The notes: generated from the letters alone by a model not told the origin. Positions 1-8,310 are shown, counted from the stretch's first letter. The stretch is 41,784 nucleotides of DNA from Bacteroidota bacterium (GCA_029560875.1 JAKQKB010000017.1:1-41784), one strand, 5' to 3'. Translations and numbers: made by a program.

Positions 1-139
1 TCGATTATAGCAACAGCTTGTTCCCGTTGACAGGGTAAAAAAAAGAGGGCTTTGTTTTTGAAGTTAAAAAATGAATACAGATTATCAATAAGTTAAATAT
101 ACAATATGCCGATTTAAGATTTTAGTCGGTTAACAATGA
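1..139. repeat. Left copy of 139-bp terminal inverted repeat
   Basis: Bases 1-139 are the exact reverse complement of 41646-41784, read base by base; identity breaks at position 140. The repeat is non-coding and AT-rich, with an eight-A run near 37-44. It ends inward in AACAATGA, so an ATG (136-138) sits at its inner edge; here that ATG opens only an 11-codon frame ending in TAG. It may be a genuine chromosomal inverted repeat or an assembly effect at contig ends. The bases alone cannot decide. Confidence 0.95.
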
Positions 140-265
140 AAGATTATAAGGGTTTTACTTTAAAAAAATAGTACCATTATTTTCTATTAATCCACCGTAA
201 AACTTTTATTGATGTAACAGAAATCAAGAAAATCCGTTTATAAAGTATTTCAAAAAAATTTTAAG

Positions 266-748
266 ATGAAAATGACAAAACTATTAATTGCAGCCTTTGC
301 TATATTAAGCATTACAATAAATTGCACCAGTGCGCAGGAGTTTAAATCGGGAAGCATAGAAATTGATGCAAATTTAAAAAACATTGATGTCAGCGCTAAG
401 GCAGACTTTGGAAACTTTAAGTCCGAGATGATATCCGAGTATAACGTTTCCGATAAAGAAGTTGATAATTTGTATTTTGGGGTTAAGATGAGTCCTGCAG
501 AAATTTTCTTTGCTCTTGAAATTGGTAGAATTACTGGAAAATCTCTTGATAACGTAATTAGAGTTTACAAAGCAAACCGTAACCAGGGCTGGGGTGTAAT
601 TGCTAAAAACCTTGGCATAAAGCCAGGCTCAAAAGAATTTCACGCACTAAAAGGCCAAACAAAAGCAAAAGCTACAAAGGGCAAAAAAGGACATAGCGGA
701 AAAAGTAACCGTAAAGGGAAAGGTAACGGTAAAAAGAAAAATCAGTGA
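266..748 (+). CDS. Small secreted lysine/glycine-rich basic protein
   Basis: A 160-residue protein of unknown function. Residues 1-23 look like a signal peptide (hydrophobic LLIAAFAILSI, cleavage after TSA), so it is probably exported. The middle part (about 76-130) is predicted helical and contains the motif GWGVIAKNLGIKPGS followed by EFHALK, a pattern I associate with small exported bacterial proteins of unknown role. The tail (131-160) is almost entirely Lys, Gly, Asn and Ser and is strongly basic, suggesting binding to nucleic acid, polysaccharide or another anionic surface; that is inference. It stands alone and converges with the next gene with no clear terminator between them. M3 is an alternative start. 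Confidence 0.75.
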   Translation: MKMTKLLIAAFAILSITINCTSAQEFKSGSIEIDANLKNIDVSAKADFGNFKSEMISEYNVSDKEVDNLYFGVKMSPAEIFFALEIGRITGKSLDNVIRVYKANRNQGWGVIAKNLGIKPGSKEFHALKGQTKAKATKGKKGHSGKSNRKGKGNGKKKNQ

Positions 749-773
749 GGTTTTGACAATGGTTCCAAAAGAA

Positions 774-1946
774 TTACTTAACCCCAAGTTGTTTCAAAGC
801 ATTATTTCGCACCTCACTATTAGGAAGACTATTGTAGTTTTTCCATATATTTCGAATGGAAGTTTTTGAAAAATATACGTCTTTATATTCTTTACGCACC
901 TTCTTTTCTTTCACAATTTCAACATTAATTTCAACACTCGTTACAAGCATTTGAGTAATAGATGTGTATGTATAAAGCGGAATAGAATTATCCTTCCCTT
1001 TGTGCTGTTGTAAAGTTAAGTAGTTGTAGAAGTAAACAGGATAATAGTAAAGTCCATATTTGCGAAAAGTCAACTTTCGAGTATTTTCGAGATAATCGCG
1101 CCAAACATCCTTAGTCTCGCTAGAATTTATTGCAGGTTTTGTTTGGGTTGTGTAATGTTGAGTCACTGCATAATCTGATGAATTTATATGATAGATTGAT
1201 TCATATACTTCACCCACACATTTTATAACGTAAGTTTTATCATTTCCGTTCTGAATTATACTCTCAATGGTATATTTTGCATCAGTATCAATTGAGAAAT
1301 AATTAAGAAAAACACCAAAATCAAAATAATTACTAAGTATTTGGTCTTTAAGAAGTAATTTAAGATTATCCTCTTTTATCATATTTGCGCTTAAACTCAC
1401 ACTATCAATAGAGAAGGACTCATCATCTAAATTGAATGAATTATTTTCAATAAGATTTACTGACGCTTCAAAGGCTCTTACAAAATTACTATCTTCCCTT
1501 ATGTATTCTTGAAAATCACCTGTAAGAATAAACGGTTTACTAGAGTAATTTATCTTAAAATTCTTTTTTGCTTTTTTCAGTATATCCTGTGCTGAAATAG
1601 CAACCACAACGACCTCTGCCAAAGGATATGTTTTTGGTAACAACTTATAATCATTATTATCTTTAAAATCTTTACAAACAATTTTAAACTGCTCATACCC
1701 TAAGGCACTTATACATAAAGTATCTAGTCTATTATTTTCAGGAATGTAAAATGCAAAGAATCCATCTTCACCAGAAATAACACCTAACGACGTAGAAACT
1801 ATATAAATATTTGCAAAAGGAATAGGGGAGTTTGTCTCGCTATCGAAAATTTTCCCTTTTAACAAAAAGTTATTCTGTGCTGTTGAAATAAAGTTTAAAC
1901 AAATAACCACTCCCAAAAACAACATTTTTAAAACAAAATATCTCAT
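774..1946 (-). CDS. Exported CarboxypepD_reg-like domain protein
   Basis: A 390-residue protein with a signal peptide (about 1-23, cleavage near STA|QNN). Residues about 27-105 form a carboxypeptidase regulatory-like beta-sandwich (LKGKIFDSETNSPIPFANI, then GEDGFF), the fold common at the N-terminus of Bacteroidota outer-membrane proteins. It is followed by a segment (ILKKAKKNF ... FQEYIRE) typical of stand-alone Bacteroidota members of this group. No TonB-dependent barrel follows, so it is not a receptor. The role is unknown, probably periplasmic or outer-membrane associated. It begins 20 nt after cbiB ends, on the same strand and with no terminator between, so read-through from the B12 operon is possible, but nothing in the protein points to B12. 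Confidence 0.75.
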   Translation of the reverse strand: MRYFVLKMLFLGVVICLNFISTAQNNFLLKGKIFDSETNSPIPFANIYIVSTSLGVISGEDGFFAFYIPENNRLDTLCISALGYEQFKIVCKDFKDNNDYKLLPKTYPLAEVVVVAISAQDILKKAKKNFKINYSSKPFILTGDFQEYIREDSNFVRAFEASVNLIENNSFNLDDESFSIDSVSLSANMIKEDNLKLLLKDQILSNYFDFGVFLNYFSIDTDAKYTIESIIQNGNDKTYVIKCVGEVYESIYHINSSDYAVTQHYTTQTKPAINSSETKDVWRDYLENTRKLTFRKYGLYYYPVYFYNYLTLQQHKGKDNSIPLYTYTSITQMLVTSVEINVEIVKEKKVRKEYKDVYFSKTSIRNIWKNYNSLPNSEVRNNALKQLGVK

Positions 1947-1966
1947 TGTAAACTAATGATTTAATG

Positions 1967-2935
1967 TTACAGATTACTTATATCGCTTTTAAAAATAAAT
2001 ATAATCACAATCAATAACGTAAAAGCCACGCTTACCAGTATATTTATCCAACAAGCCCTATTTATATCTTTTGATGTAACAGCTCGGGCATTATCGCCAA
2101 TAAAGGGTTTATTAACCAAAACCCCGTGATATGTATTTGGCCCACCAAACCTACAGTTCAGAATTCCTGCCAACGCCGATTCAGGGTAACCTGAGTTTGG
2201 GCTTGCGTGCTTATTTCCATACTTAAGTACAAAAACAAAACCCCTGTAGCTGAATGTTGCCATAACCATAAGCAATGCGGTTATTCGGGCTGGAATGAAG
2301 TTCAACACATCGTCGGTGCGGGCGGCAAACCATCCAAATTGGCGGTACTTATCGTTCTTGTAGCCAATCATAGAGTCGAGCGTGTTTACCATTTTGTAGG
2401 TGAACATCAGCGGTACACCACCAATAGCGTAGTAAAACATTGGAGCAATTACTCCATCGCTCAGATTCTCCGATAAGGTTTCTAGAACTGCCGTACGTAT
2501 TTGGTTTTCGTTCAACTCCTTGGTTTCACGCCCAACAATGTAACTCAGTCGATTTCGGCCTGCATCAAGTCCATTTTCAGTGAGTTCGCTCTCAACTTTT
2601 TTCGCCTCATAGATTAAGCACCTGTTAGCCAATCCGTAGTAAACCAAGATAGTTGCAACAATGTAGTATGCTAAATCCGAAAATGCTGATAAGTAAACTA
2701 TGCCATAGAAAACGGCAAAGGTCAGTATCAACAAAGACAGGACAACGACAAATCCCTTAAATTTTCGGAATCCATTCCTGTTGATTTTTTTATCGGCATA
2801 GGAAATGATATTCCCGAAAAGTCTGATTGGATGAGGAAACCAGTAGGGGTCGCCAACAATTAAATCAATTAACCATCCTAAAACCAATGGTATAATTAAC
2901 TTTTCGGGTTGATTTATGATTGTGTAGTAATCCAT
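1967..2935 (-). CDS. cbiB: Adenosylcobinamide-phosphate synthase CbiB (CobD of the aerobic naming)
   Basis: A 322-residue polytopic inner-membrane protein of usual family length. The family joins adenosylcobyric acid to aminopropanol phosphate to give adenosylcobinamide phosphate. Visible family motifs are GWLIDLIVGDP with HPIRLFG at the N-terminus, ETLSENLSDGVIAP, the long block VNTLDSMIGYKNDKYRQFG, and NSGYPESALAG near the C-terminus. Hydrophobic segments lie near residues 58-100, 160-180, 210-235 and 298-317. It overlaps the CobD-like decarboxylase gene by 22 nt, consistent with coupled translation. It is the last B12 gene of the operon. Confidence 0.95.
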   Translation of the reverse strand: MDYYTIINQPEKLIIPLVLGWLIDLIVGDPYWFPHPIRLFGNIISYADKKINRNGFRKFKGFVVVLSLLILTFAVFYGIVYLSAFSDLAYYIVATILVYYGLANRCLIYEAKKVESELTENGLDAGRNRLSYIVGRETKELNENQIRTAVLETLSENLSDGVIAPMFYYAIGGVPLMFTYKMVNTLDSMIGYKNDKYRQFGWFAARTDDVLNFIPARITALLMVMATFSYRGFVFVLKYGNKHASPNSGYPESALAGILNCRFGGPNTYHGVLVNKPFIGDNARAVTSKDINRACWINILVSVAFTLLIVIIFIFKSDISNL

Positions 2936-3942
2936 TGTTTTATACCTTCCACCAGTATTGAGTTATACGATTCTTGCTGCGCTGCAATACGGATGTACGA
3001 TGAGTTTAATCCCCTAAAATTTGATGCATCCCTTATCAATAAACCATAATTGCTGATTAGGAACGATTTCAAATCGGACGATTTCCCTTTGTGCAATTTT
3101 ACTAAAAAGTAATTCGTTTGCGAGTCAATAACCTCAATTCCTTCAACCGTTTTTAGTTGGCGCTGTAAATTCCGTGATAGCTGCAGCAACTCCTCAATAT
3201 TTGGCACTAGCATATTGTAGTTATCAATAATAAACGAGCCAGCAGCAATGGCAATGGAGTTAACACTCCAGGGCATTTTTAACGACTTTATCTTTTCGCA
3301 TATGGTAGGACTTGCAACAATGTACCCCAAGCGCAAACCTGGAATGGCAAATACCTTTGTTAATGAGCGGATTAGAATTAAATTTTCGCAGTTTGAAACT
3401 TTGTTAATTGCAGAGCAATCCGCAGAGCATAGACCCGTATAGGCCTCATCTACTACAAAATAGGTGTTAGGGTTTTGCTTGCACCGATTCTCAATATAAT
3501 CGGCATCGAATAGTTTTCCATCAGGATTGTTCGGATTCCCAAGCCAAACAAGGTTAGTATCGAAGTTTGACTTTTTAGCAAAATCAACATTATCAATAAA
3601 TAGCTGCGTATGCTTGTGAATCCGCGATGCATCCTCGTACTCCGCAAACGAAGGAACTACAATGGTTGATGAGCAACCACTAAATAGATGAGCAACTAGG
3701 TAAAATGCTTCGGCAGAGCCGTTAGTGATAACAACAGACTCCTCCGGTATATCATAGAAATTCGCTATCTTTTTTGAAAGCGAAACGGCATCGGGTTCGG
3801 GGTAATTTCTGGCAATTTTAATCTGCGAACTCAGGAAATTGGCTAACAACGGATGCATTCCGTACGGAACAACATTGGAACTGAAGTCGGCCACAATTTG
3901 CCCTTCGTAAAGATGAATATCGTTTCCGTGTCCGTTAATCAT
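2914..3942 (-). CDS. cobD: CobD-like L-threonine-O-3-phosphate decarboxylase (PLP)
   Basis: A 342-residue fold-type I PLP enzyme of the histidinol-phosphate aminotransferase/CobD group. The N-terminus (MINGHGNDIHLYEGQIVADF then SSNVVPYG) is typical of the CobD branch. Other motifs are GNPNNPDG (135-142), DEAY (165-168) and SLTK with the probable PLP lysine K196. In B12 synthesis this enzyme makes (R)-1-aminopropan-2-ol phosphate, the substrate of the adjacent CbiB. Sequence alone does not exclude an aminotransferase, but its place between cbiP and cbiB, with an 8-nt overlap upstream and 22-nt overlap downstream, argues for the decarboxylase. The symbol follows Salmonella usage. Confidence 0.87.
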   Translation of the reverse strand: MINGHGNDIHLYEGQIVADFSSNVVPYGMHPLLANFLSSQIKIARNYPEPDAVSLSKKIANFYDIPEESVVITNGSAEAFYLVAHLFSGCSSTIVVPSFAEYEDASRIHKHTQLFIDNVDFAKKSNFDTNLVWLGNPNNPDGKLFDADYIENRCKQNPNTYFVVDEAYTGLCSADCSAINKVSNCENLILIRSLTKVFAIPGLRLGYIVASPTICEKIKSLKMPWSVNSIAIAAGSFIIDNYNMLVPNIEELLQLSRNLQRQLKTVEGIEVIDSQTNYFLVKLHKGKSSDLKSFLISNYGLLIRDASNFRGLNSSYIRIAAQQESYNSILVEGIKQWITTQS

Positions 3943-5404
3943 TCTGAAGCGTGCTGTATATATACTCTAAATCGATATTTTCCCTTACAAGATTAGCCAA
4001 TTTATTGTAGTTTTCCTCCTTGTACTGGCGAAAATCTACCTTTTCAACAGCTTTAACACCAACCAAACCAAGGATATTCTCAACCACTGCGCCATTATCA
4101 AAAATCCCATGAATGTAGGTTCCCCAAGTTTTTGGATTTAAAAAGTAACCATCGGGCTCATTGCCGCTGATAATGCAAAGTGGCGAGGGCTTTTCCGATA
4201 CCGTTTGCCCCATATGAATTTCGTAACCAGTGCAATCATCGGGTAAATCCAGAAACTTATAGTTGCACTGAACCGTTTTCTTTTCGTTTGAGATAGTGGT
4301 TACCGTTGGCAAAATTCCTAATCCGGGAATAAATTGGGTATCGCCCTCAATGCCGTAAGGGTCGTGAAGTTCCTTACCCATAATCTGATAACCGCCACAA
4401 ATACCGTAAACAGGTTTTTCGCTAAGGTGATGATTAACAATAACCTTGGCCAGATTGTTCTCCCTTATATGCATTAAGTCTGCAATGGTATTTTTAGAAC
4501 CCGGAATTATAATGATATCGGCCTGCTCCAACTCCTTTGGGTTTGCTGTATAGTAAAGATGTACGTTTGGGTGCTGCTCCAAAAGGTTGAAATCGGTAAA
4601 GTTCGACATATGCTTAAGCAAAACCACAGCAACATTCACCAATCCTTTTTTTGATGTTGTGGTGGCCGAATCGAGCACAACCGAGTCTTCTTGCTCAACA
4701 AAAATATCGCGAAAATGAGGAATCACCCCAACCACAGGCTTCCCAGTTAACTCTTCCAGAATTTTCCGTCCCTCTGTGAAAAGTTGAATATCTCCCCTAA
4801 ATTTATTGATGATTATGCCCTTAATCAGATTCCTTTGACTCTCGGGTAAAAGTTGGATTGTTCCGTAAACACTTGCAAAAACGCCACCCTTGTCGATATC
4901 GGCAATAAGGTACGTAGCGGCATTCACCTTTTCGGCAACGCGCATATTGGTGATATCCTTATCCCAAAGGTTTACCTCCGATATGCTTCCTGCACCCTCA
5001 ATAACTATTGGATTAAACTGTGCATCGAGTTTACTATAGGCCTTCATTGCTTCATCAAACAGCATATCCCTATCGGTTCCCACAAAGTATTCCATTGCGC
5101 TTTTGTTGCCAATTGGTTTACCGTGAAGTACTATCTGTGAGTTCAAATAACTGTTGGGTTTCAGAAGAATTGGGTTCATCTCCACGGAACATTCTATTCC
5201 ACACGCTTCGGCCTGAACTGCCTGCGCTCGTCCAATTTCAAGACCATCGGGGGTAGCATAGCTGTTCAACGACATATTTTGTGCCTTAAATGGTGCTGGT
5301 TTCAAGCCATCCTGCAGGAATATCCGACAAAAAGCAGTGTTTATAACCGATTTGCCGACATCGGAGCCTGTTCCTACAAACATTATTGGACGTAGTTTCT
5401 TCAC
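3935..5404 (-). CDS. cbiP: Cobyric acid synthase CbiP/CobQ
   Basis: A 489-residue glutamine-dependent amidotransferase of normal length that amidates four side chains of adenosylcobyrinic acid a,c-diamide. The N-terminal ATP-binding part has a P-loop-like GTGSDVGKS (11-19) and FKAQNMSLNSY (39-49). The C-terminal class I glutaminase domain has the nucleophile C336 in YGICGGYQIMG and the catalytic H432 in GTYIHGIFD. It lies 58 nt after cobC, a gap filled by an AAAGTTT-type repeat, and overlaps the following decarboxylase gene. Its presence means the operon starts from a cobyrinate a,c-diamide level intermediate, while enzymes for earlier corrin steps are not in the window. Confidence 0.96.
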   Translation of the reverse strand: MKKLRPIMFVGTGSDVGKSVINTAFCRIFLQDGLKPAPFKAQNMSLNSYATPDGLEIGRAQAVQAEACGIECSVEMNPILLKPNSYLNSQIVLHGKPIGNKSAMEYFVGTDRDMLFDEAMKAYSKLDAQFNPIVIEGAGSISEVNLWDKDITNMRVAEKVNAATYLIADIDKGGVFASVYGTIQLLPESQRNLIKGIIINKFRGDIQLFTEGRKILEELTGKPVVGVIPHFRDIFVEQEDSVVLDSATTTSKKGLVNVAVVLLKHMSNFTDFNLLEQHPNVHLYYTANPKELEQADIIIIPGSKNTIADLMHIRENNLAKVIVNHHLSEKPVYGICGGYQIMGKELHDPYGIEGDTQFIPGLGILPTVTTISNEKKTVQCNYKFLDLPDDCTGYEIHMGQTVSEKPSPLCIISGNEPDGYFLNPKTWGTYIHGIFDNGAVVENILGLVGVKAVEKVDFRQYKEENYNKLANLVRENIDLEYIYSTLQND

Positions 5405-5411
5405 TAGTATT

Positions 5412-5455
5412 AAGTTATAAAGTTTGTAAAGTTGAAGAGTTTATAAAGTGAAAAG
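5412..5455. repeat. AAAGTTT-type intergenic repeat (copy 1)
   Basis: The cbiP-cobC gap is filled with imperfect reiterations of TTATAAAGTTT and GTAAAGTTGAAGAG. The same words recur in three other gaps of this operon (6773-6835, 7174-7260, 8266-8304), always in the same orientation except for the inverted arm at 7211-7260. Function is unknown. Confidence 0.7.
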
Positions 5456-5462
5456 ATAGACA

Positions 5463-6017
5463 TCAAATCCCATAATCTTCCCTCCATTCAAGTTTCATAA
5501 CCTCACCATAATCGACCTGCAAATCGAAAATGCTTGCAGGATTAGTTCCGTTGATAATGCTATAAAAAGCCCTTATTGGGCCACCGTGCGTTACAATCAA
5601 AACATCATTGTGTTCTGATTTTGATGAAATTTCATCAATGAAACTTCTTATCCGACTAATCACATCGCTAAAGCATTCCCCATTCGAAGCTGGATTCTGC
5701 ACAAAATCATTGAAAAAGCCTTTAGCCTCGGGGGTTGGGTATATATCGTCCCATAATTTTCCCTCCCAATCTCCAAAATTCATCTCCCTTAACCGTTCAT
5801 CGAAATTGATTTTATTGCCATTGGAAATTCTATTAGCCAATTGTACGCATCGAGTCAATGGACTGGAGTAGATTGCATCGAACGATACGCCTTGGAGTTT
5901 CGTTATTACCTTGTCGCTTTCAGCAATAAACGTTTCGGCCAAAGGCACATCGGTAAAACCGTAGCAAAAGCCTTGGGGCACGTCAACTCGGGTATGTCGG
6001 ACAAGGTATAAATTCAT
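5463..6017 (-). CDS. cobC: Alpha-ribazole phosphatase CobC (histidine phosphatase)
   Basis: A 184-residue phosphoglycerate-mutase-like histidine phosphatase. The catalytic RHT (R7-H8-T9) opens the protein; DAIYSSPLTRCVQLA is the second conserved block and LREMNFGDWEGK follows; VTHGGPIRAF holds the second active-site histidine. The family removes phosphate from alpha-ribazole-5'-phosphate or adenosylcobalamin-5'-phosphate. Many phosphatases share the fold, but the location two nucleotides after cobS within the B12 operon makes the cobalamin role likely. It is cytoplasmic with no signal peptide. Confidence 0.88.
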   Translation of the reverse strand: MNLYLVRHTRVDVPQGFCYGFTDVPLAETFIAESDKVITKLQGVSFDAIYSSPLTRCVQLANRISNGNKINFDERLREMNFGDWEGKLWDDIYPTPEAKGFFNDFVQNPASNGECFSDVISRIRSFIDEISSKSEHNDVLIVTHGGPIRAFYSIINGTNPASIFDLQVDYGEVMKLEWREDYGI

Positions 6018-6019
6018 AC

Positions 6020-6772
6020 TTATTTGACTGCAATAATTACAAGATACATTGTCACCTCAGTAATTTGCTGTAATGCACCTAGTACATCGCCTGTATAACC
6101 ACCGGTTCGTTTAATTATATAGGCTCTAAAGCCTATAAATAGAACGGTAACAACAACTAATACTACAATTGCCTGATTTATTGATAACAAAAAAAGAGAT
6201 GCTCCACCAACCAACGATGCAACCAGTAGACTTCCTAACGATGCATTGTTCCCAACAGTTTTTGCCTTAGCCGTTTCATCGGGGCGAACATAGTGCGAGG
6301 TAAACATCAGGAAAACGGGAGTTAACCGACTAAAAGTATTCGCTGCAATCAATGAAACGATAATCCTTTCAGGATTAATGGATAGTAATGAAAAAAACTT
6401 AACTGCAAGAATTGAAACAACCCCAACAGCACCGTAAACACCAATGGAGCTATCCTTCATTATGGCTAAGATGCGCTCCTTGGTATGTCCTCCGCCGTAA
6501 CCATCGCAGAAATCGGCAAAGCCATCCTCGTGTAATGCCCCTGTGATGAGTAAACCGGCTACTATACTCAATATAATAGCAAGTGGAAATGGAAAAATCT
6601 GCTGTAAACCAAAGAGAGCAAGGGCAACAATTCCTCCGACTATTGCCCCTACCAAAGGAAAATATCGTATTGCATCCTTCAGCGAACCCTGAATATCACC
6701 TTTAAGAAAAGGAACCGGGATTCTGGTGAAGAATAGTACTGACGATAGAAATATGTTTAGTTCACGTTTCAA
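6020..6772 (-). CDS. cobS: Adenosylcobinamide-GDP ribazoletransferase CobS
   Basis: A 250-residue inner-membrane protein of normal length. It joins adenosylcobinamide-GDP to alpha-ribazole (or its phosphate), the last assembly step of the nucleotide loop. The diagnostic acidic motif GALHEDGFADFCDGYGGG spans about residues 78-95; FFTRIPVP near the N-terminus (14-21) is also conserved in the family. Several hydrophobic stretches (about 38-75, 130-155, 175-215) fit an integral membrane protein. It is separated from the upstream IVP gene by an AAAGTTT-type repeat and is followed by cobC after 2 nt. Confidence 0.95.
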   Translation of the reverse strand: MKRELNIFLSSVLFFTRIPVPFLKGDIQGSLKDAIRYFPLVGAIVGGIVALALFGLQQIFPFPLAIILSIVAGLLITGALHEDGFADFCDGYGGGHTKERILAIMKDSSIGVYGAVGVVSILAVKFFSLLSINPERIIVSLIAANTFSRLTPVFLMFTSHYVRPDETAKAKTVGNNASLGSLLVASLVGGASLFLLSINQAIVVLVVVTVLFIGFRAYIIKRTGGYTGDVLGALQQITEVTMYLVIIAVK

Positions 6773-6835
6773 GAGTTTTAAAGTTTGAAAGTTTTTAAAG
6801 CTGAAAGTTAAAAGATGAAGAATTTATAAAGTTTT
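6773..6835. repeat. AAAGTTT-type intergenic repeat (copy 2), overlapping the IVP stop
   Basis: Repeated words TTTTAAAGTTTGAAAGTTTT and ATTTATAAAGTTTT fill the gap between cobS and the IVP gene and extend past the IVP stop codon. The last residues of that protein (IKTL, stop) are therefore encoded by the repeat. Together with the oppositely oriented arm at 7211-7260 it brackets the IVP gene. Confidence 0.7.
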
Positions 6836-7168
6836 GATGAGACCCGATATCATTCTTGATATTTCCAGAGATAAACTATATAATTTATCATATTGTTCTT
6901 TTGATAGTTTCCCTAATTCAAATCCCAAAATTATCATTGAACGAACCTCTGCACACGATGCTTTTGCAATGAAAAGATAATTTTTGAAATGCCTATTAGT
7001 TCCTGTTTCATAGCCTTCGGCAATGTTATTCATAACCGAAACCGAGGCTCTTTGAATTTGGTCCCTAAATCCAAAATCCTTGCTATCATTAAAGATTGAA
7101 TAAATTTGGATTGTTAAATCTTTAGCCTTTTGCCAAGCAAAAATTTCTTCAAAAGTATTAATTTTCAT
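6824..7168 (-). CDS. Four-helix bundle protein, S23/IVP family
   Basis: About 114 residues from the chosen start at 7168 (MKINTFEEI). The frame stays open to 7207, but that extension is made of repeat sequence. The protein shows the family signature: W-Q-K-AKDL near the N-terminus, FGFRDQIQRASVSVMNNIAEG in the middle, and a C-terminal helix with SCAEVRSMI and L.ISRMI. Members were first found inside 23S rRNA intervening sequences and are common as small free-standing Bacteroidota genes. Their function is unknown. There is no rRNA here; the gene interrupts the B12 operon between cobT and cobS, with AAAGTTT repeats on both sides. It looks like an insertion rather than a B12 gene. Confidence 0.9.
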   Translation of the reverse strand: MKINTFEEIFAWQKAKDLTIQIYSIFNDSKDFGFRDQIQRASVSVMNNIAEGYETGTNRHFKNYLFIAKASCAEVRSMIILGFELGKLSKEQYDKLYSLSLEISRMISGLIKTL

Positions 7169-7173
7169 AATGT

Positions 7174-7260
7174 AAGTTTTAAAGTTAGAAGTTTGTAAAG
7201 TCATCAAACTAATTTACAAATTTTCTAACTTTAAAAACTTTCAAGCTTTATGAACTTTCT
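7174..7260. repeat. Inverted AAAGTTT-type repeat pair upstream of the IVP gene (copy 3)
   Basis: The arm at 7174-7200 (AAGTTTTAAAGTTAGAA...GTAAAG) is nearly the reverse complement of 7211-7240, with a loop of about 10 nt around 7201-7210. The right arm continues to 7260 and reaches the cobT stop. Transcribed on the minus strand it would form a long AU-rich hairpin in the cobT-IVP gap. Function is unknown; it could affect mRNA processing or be the trace of an inserted element. Confidence 0.75.
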
Positions 7261-8257
7261 ACTCCTTATTAGACACTCCTGCATCCTCAAAACTAGCCAT
7301 TTCGTTCAAAAACACAATAGCCGATTCGATAATTGGCAAAGCCAGTGCAGCGCCAGTGCCCTCGCCTAAACGCAAACGTAGTTTAAGAATTGGGTCAGCC
7401 TTAAAGAAATTTAGCATTTTTGCGTGACCCTGCTCGTTGGAGTAATGACAGAAAATACAATGGTTTCGAACATCTGCATTCATTTCACAGGCAATCAGCA
7501 ATGCCGATGTAGTAATAAAGCCATCAACCAAAATCATCATACCTAGCTTAGAAGCCTCAAGATATGCACCAACCATCATTGCAATTTCTAGACCACCAAA
7601 TGTTGCTAAGGTTTCCAATGGTGATGTTGGGTTATATTTCTCCGAAACCTCCTTCAGAATATTTAATTTATGCTGTAAAGCAGGGCCAATCATACCTGCT
7701 CCTGCGCCTACGCAATCCTCAATTGGTAACTTCATCACCCTGTGCATAATTAGCGCTGCTGGAGATGTATTTCCAATTCCCATCTCGCCAAAACCAATTG
7801 TGTTACAGCCAGCAGCGTGCTCTAATTGAATAAGTTCACGACCTTTTTGTATTGCTGCCTCACATTCTGCAATTGTCATTGCAGGCTCCTTACGCATATT
7901 TCGTGAACCATTTGAAATTTTAGCATTTACAACGGGAATACCACTGGGGAAAACATAATCGACGCCAGAATCAACCACCTTCAAGTTAATTCCATTTTTT
8001 CTGCAAAATACATTGATACCAGCACCCCCAGCAACAAAGTTCATAACCATTTGCCAAGTAACCTCCTTGGGGTAAGGGCTAACACCCTCGTCGGCTATAC
8101 CGTGGTCGGCTGCAAAAACTATAATGGTTGGTTTATTTATTGATGGACTCAGCGTTTTTTGAATAAGTCCAACCTGCATTGCAATATCTTCCAACTGTCC
8201 TAATGAACCTGTTGGTTTGGTTTTTAAATCGATTTTTTTCTGTAATTGCTCTCTCAT
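7259..8257 (-). CDS. cobT: Nicotinate-nucleotide--dimethylbenzimidazole phosphoribosyltransferase CobT
   Basis: A 332-residue cytoplasmic enzyme that activates the lower-ligand base by transferring ribose phosphate from nicotinate mononucleotide, giving alpha-ribazole-5'-phosphate. Family blocks seen are KTKPTGSLGQLEDIA near the N-terminus, VFAADHGIADEGVSPYP, NFVAGGAGINVFCR, GEMGIGNTSPAA, and GEGTGAALALP at the C-terminus, whose glutamate (E299) is the expected catalytic base. Length is typical. Downstream is the IVP gene; upstream, 53 nt away across an AAAGTTT repeat, is cobU. Confidence 0.97.
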   Translation of the reverse strand: MREQLQKKIDLKTKPTGSLGQLEDIAMQVGLIQKTLSPSINKPTIIVFAADHGIADEGVSPYPKEVTWQMVMNFVAGGAGINVFCRKNGINLKVVDSGVDYVFPSGIPVVNAKISNGSRNMRKEPAMTIAECEAAIQKGRELIQLEHAAGCNTIGFGEMGIGNTSPAALIMHRVMKLPIEDCVGAGAGMIGPALQHKLNILKEVSEKYNPTSPLETLATFGGLEIAMMVGAYLEASKLGMMILVDGFITTSALLIACEMNADVRNHCIFCHYSNEQGHAKMLNFFKADPILKLRLRLGEGTGAALALPIIESAIVFLNEMASFEDAGVSNKE

Positions 8258-8265
8258 TTTATTGT

Positions 8266-8304
8266 GAGTTTTTAAAGTTGAAAAGTTTGAAAGTTTATAA
8301 AGTA
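8266..8304. repeat. AAAGTTT-type intergenic repeat (copy 4)
   Basis: The cobU-cobT gap holds AGTTTTTAAAGTTGAAAAG followed by TTTGAAAGTTTATAAAGTA, closely resembling copies 1-3. The neighbouring junctions upstream (btuB/btuG, btuG/DUF4430, DUF4430/cobU) are tight and free of it, so the repeat is limited to the distal part of the operon. Confidence 0.7.
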
Positions 8305-8310
8305 GATGAC

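Noticed and set aside
2207..2476. Plus-strand frame inside cbiB
   Set aside because: It is antisense to conserved CbiB motifs. The apparent protein is only the shadow of the real gene, as are the similar frames opposite pyrG, clpB, yidC and the DUF349 gene.
6824..7168. 23S rRNA intervening sequence
   Set aside because: The protein family is the same, but no 23S rRNA sequence flanks it; the neighbours are cobS and cobT.
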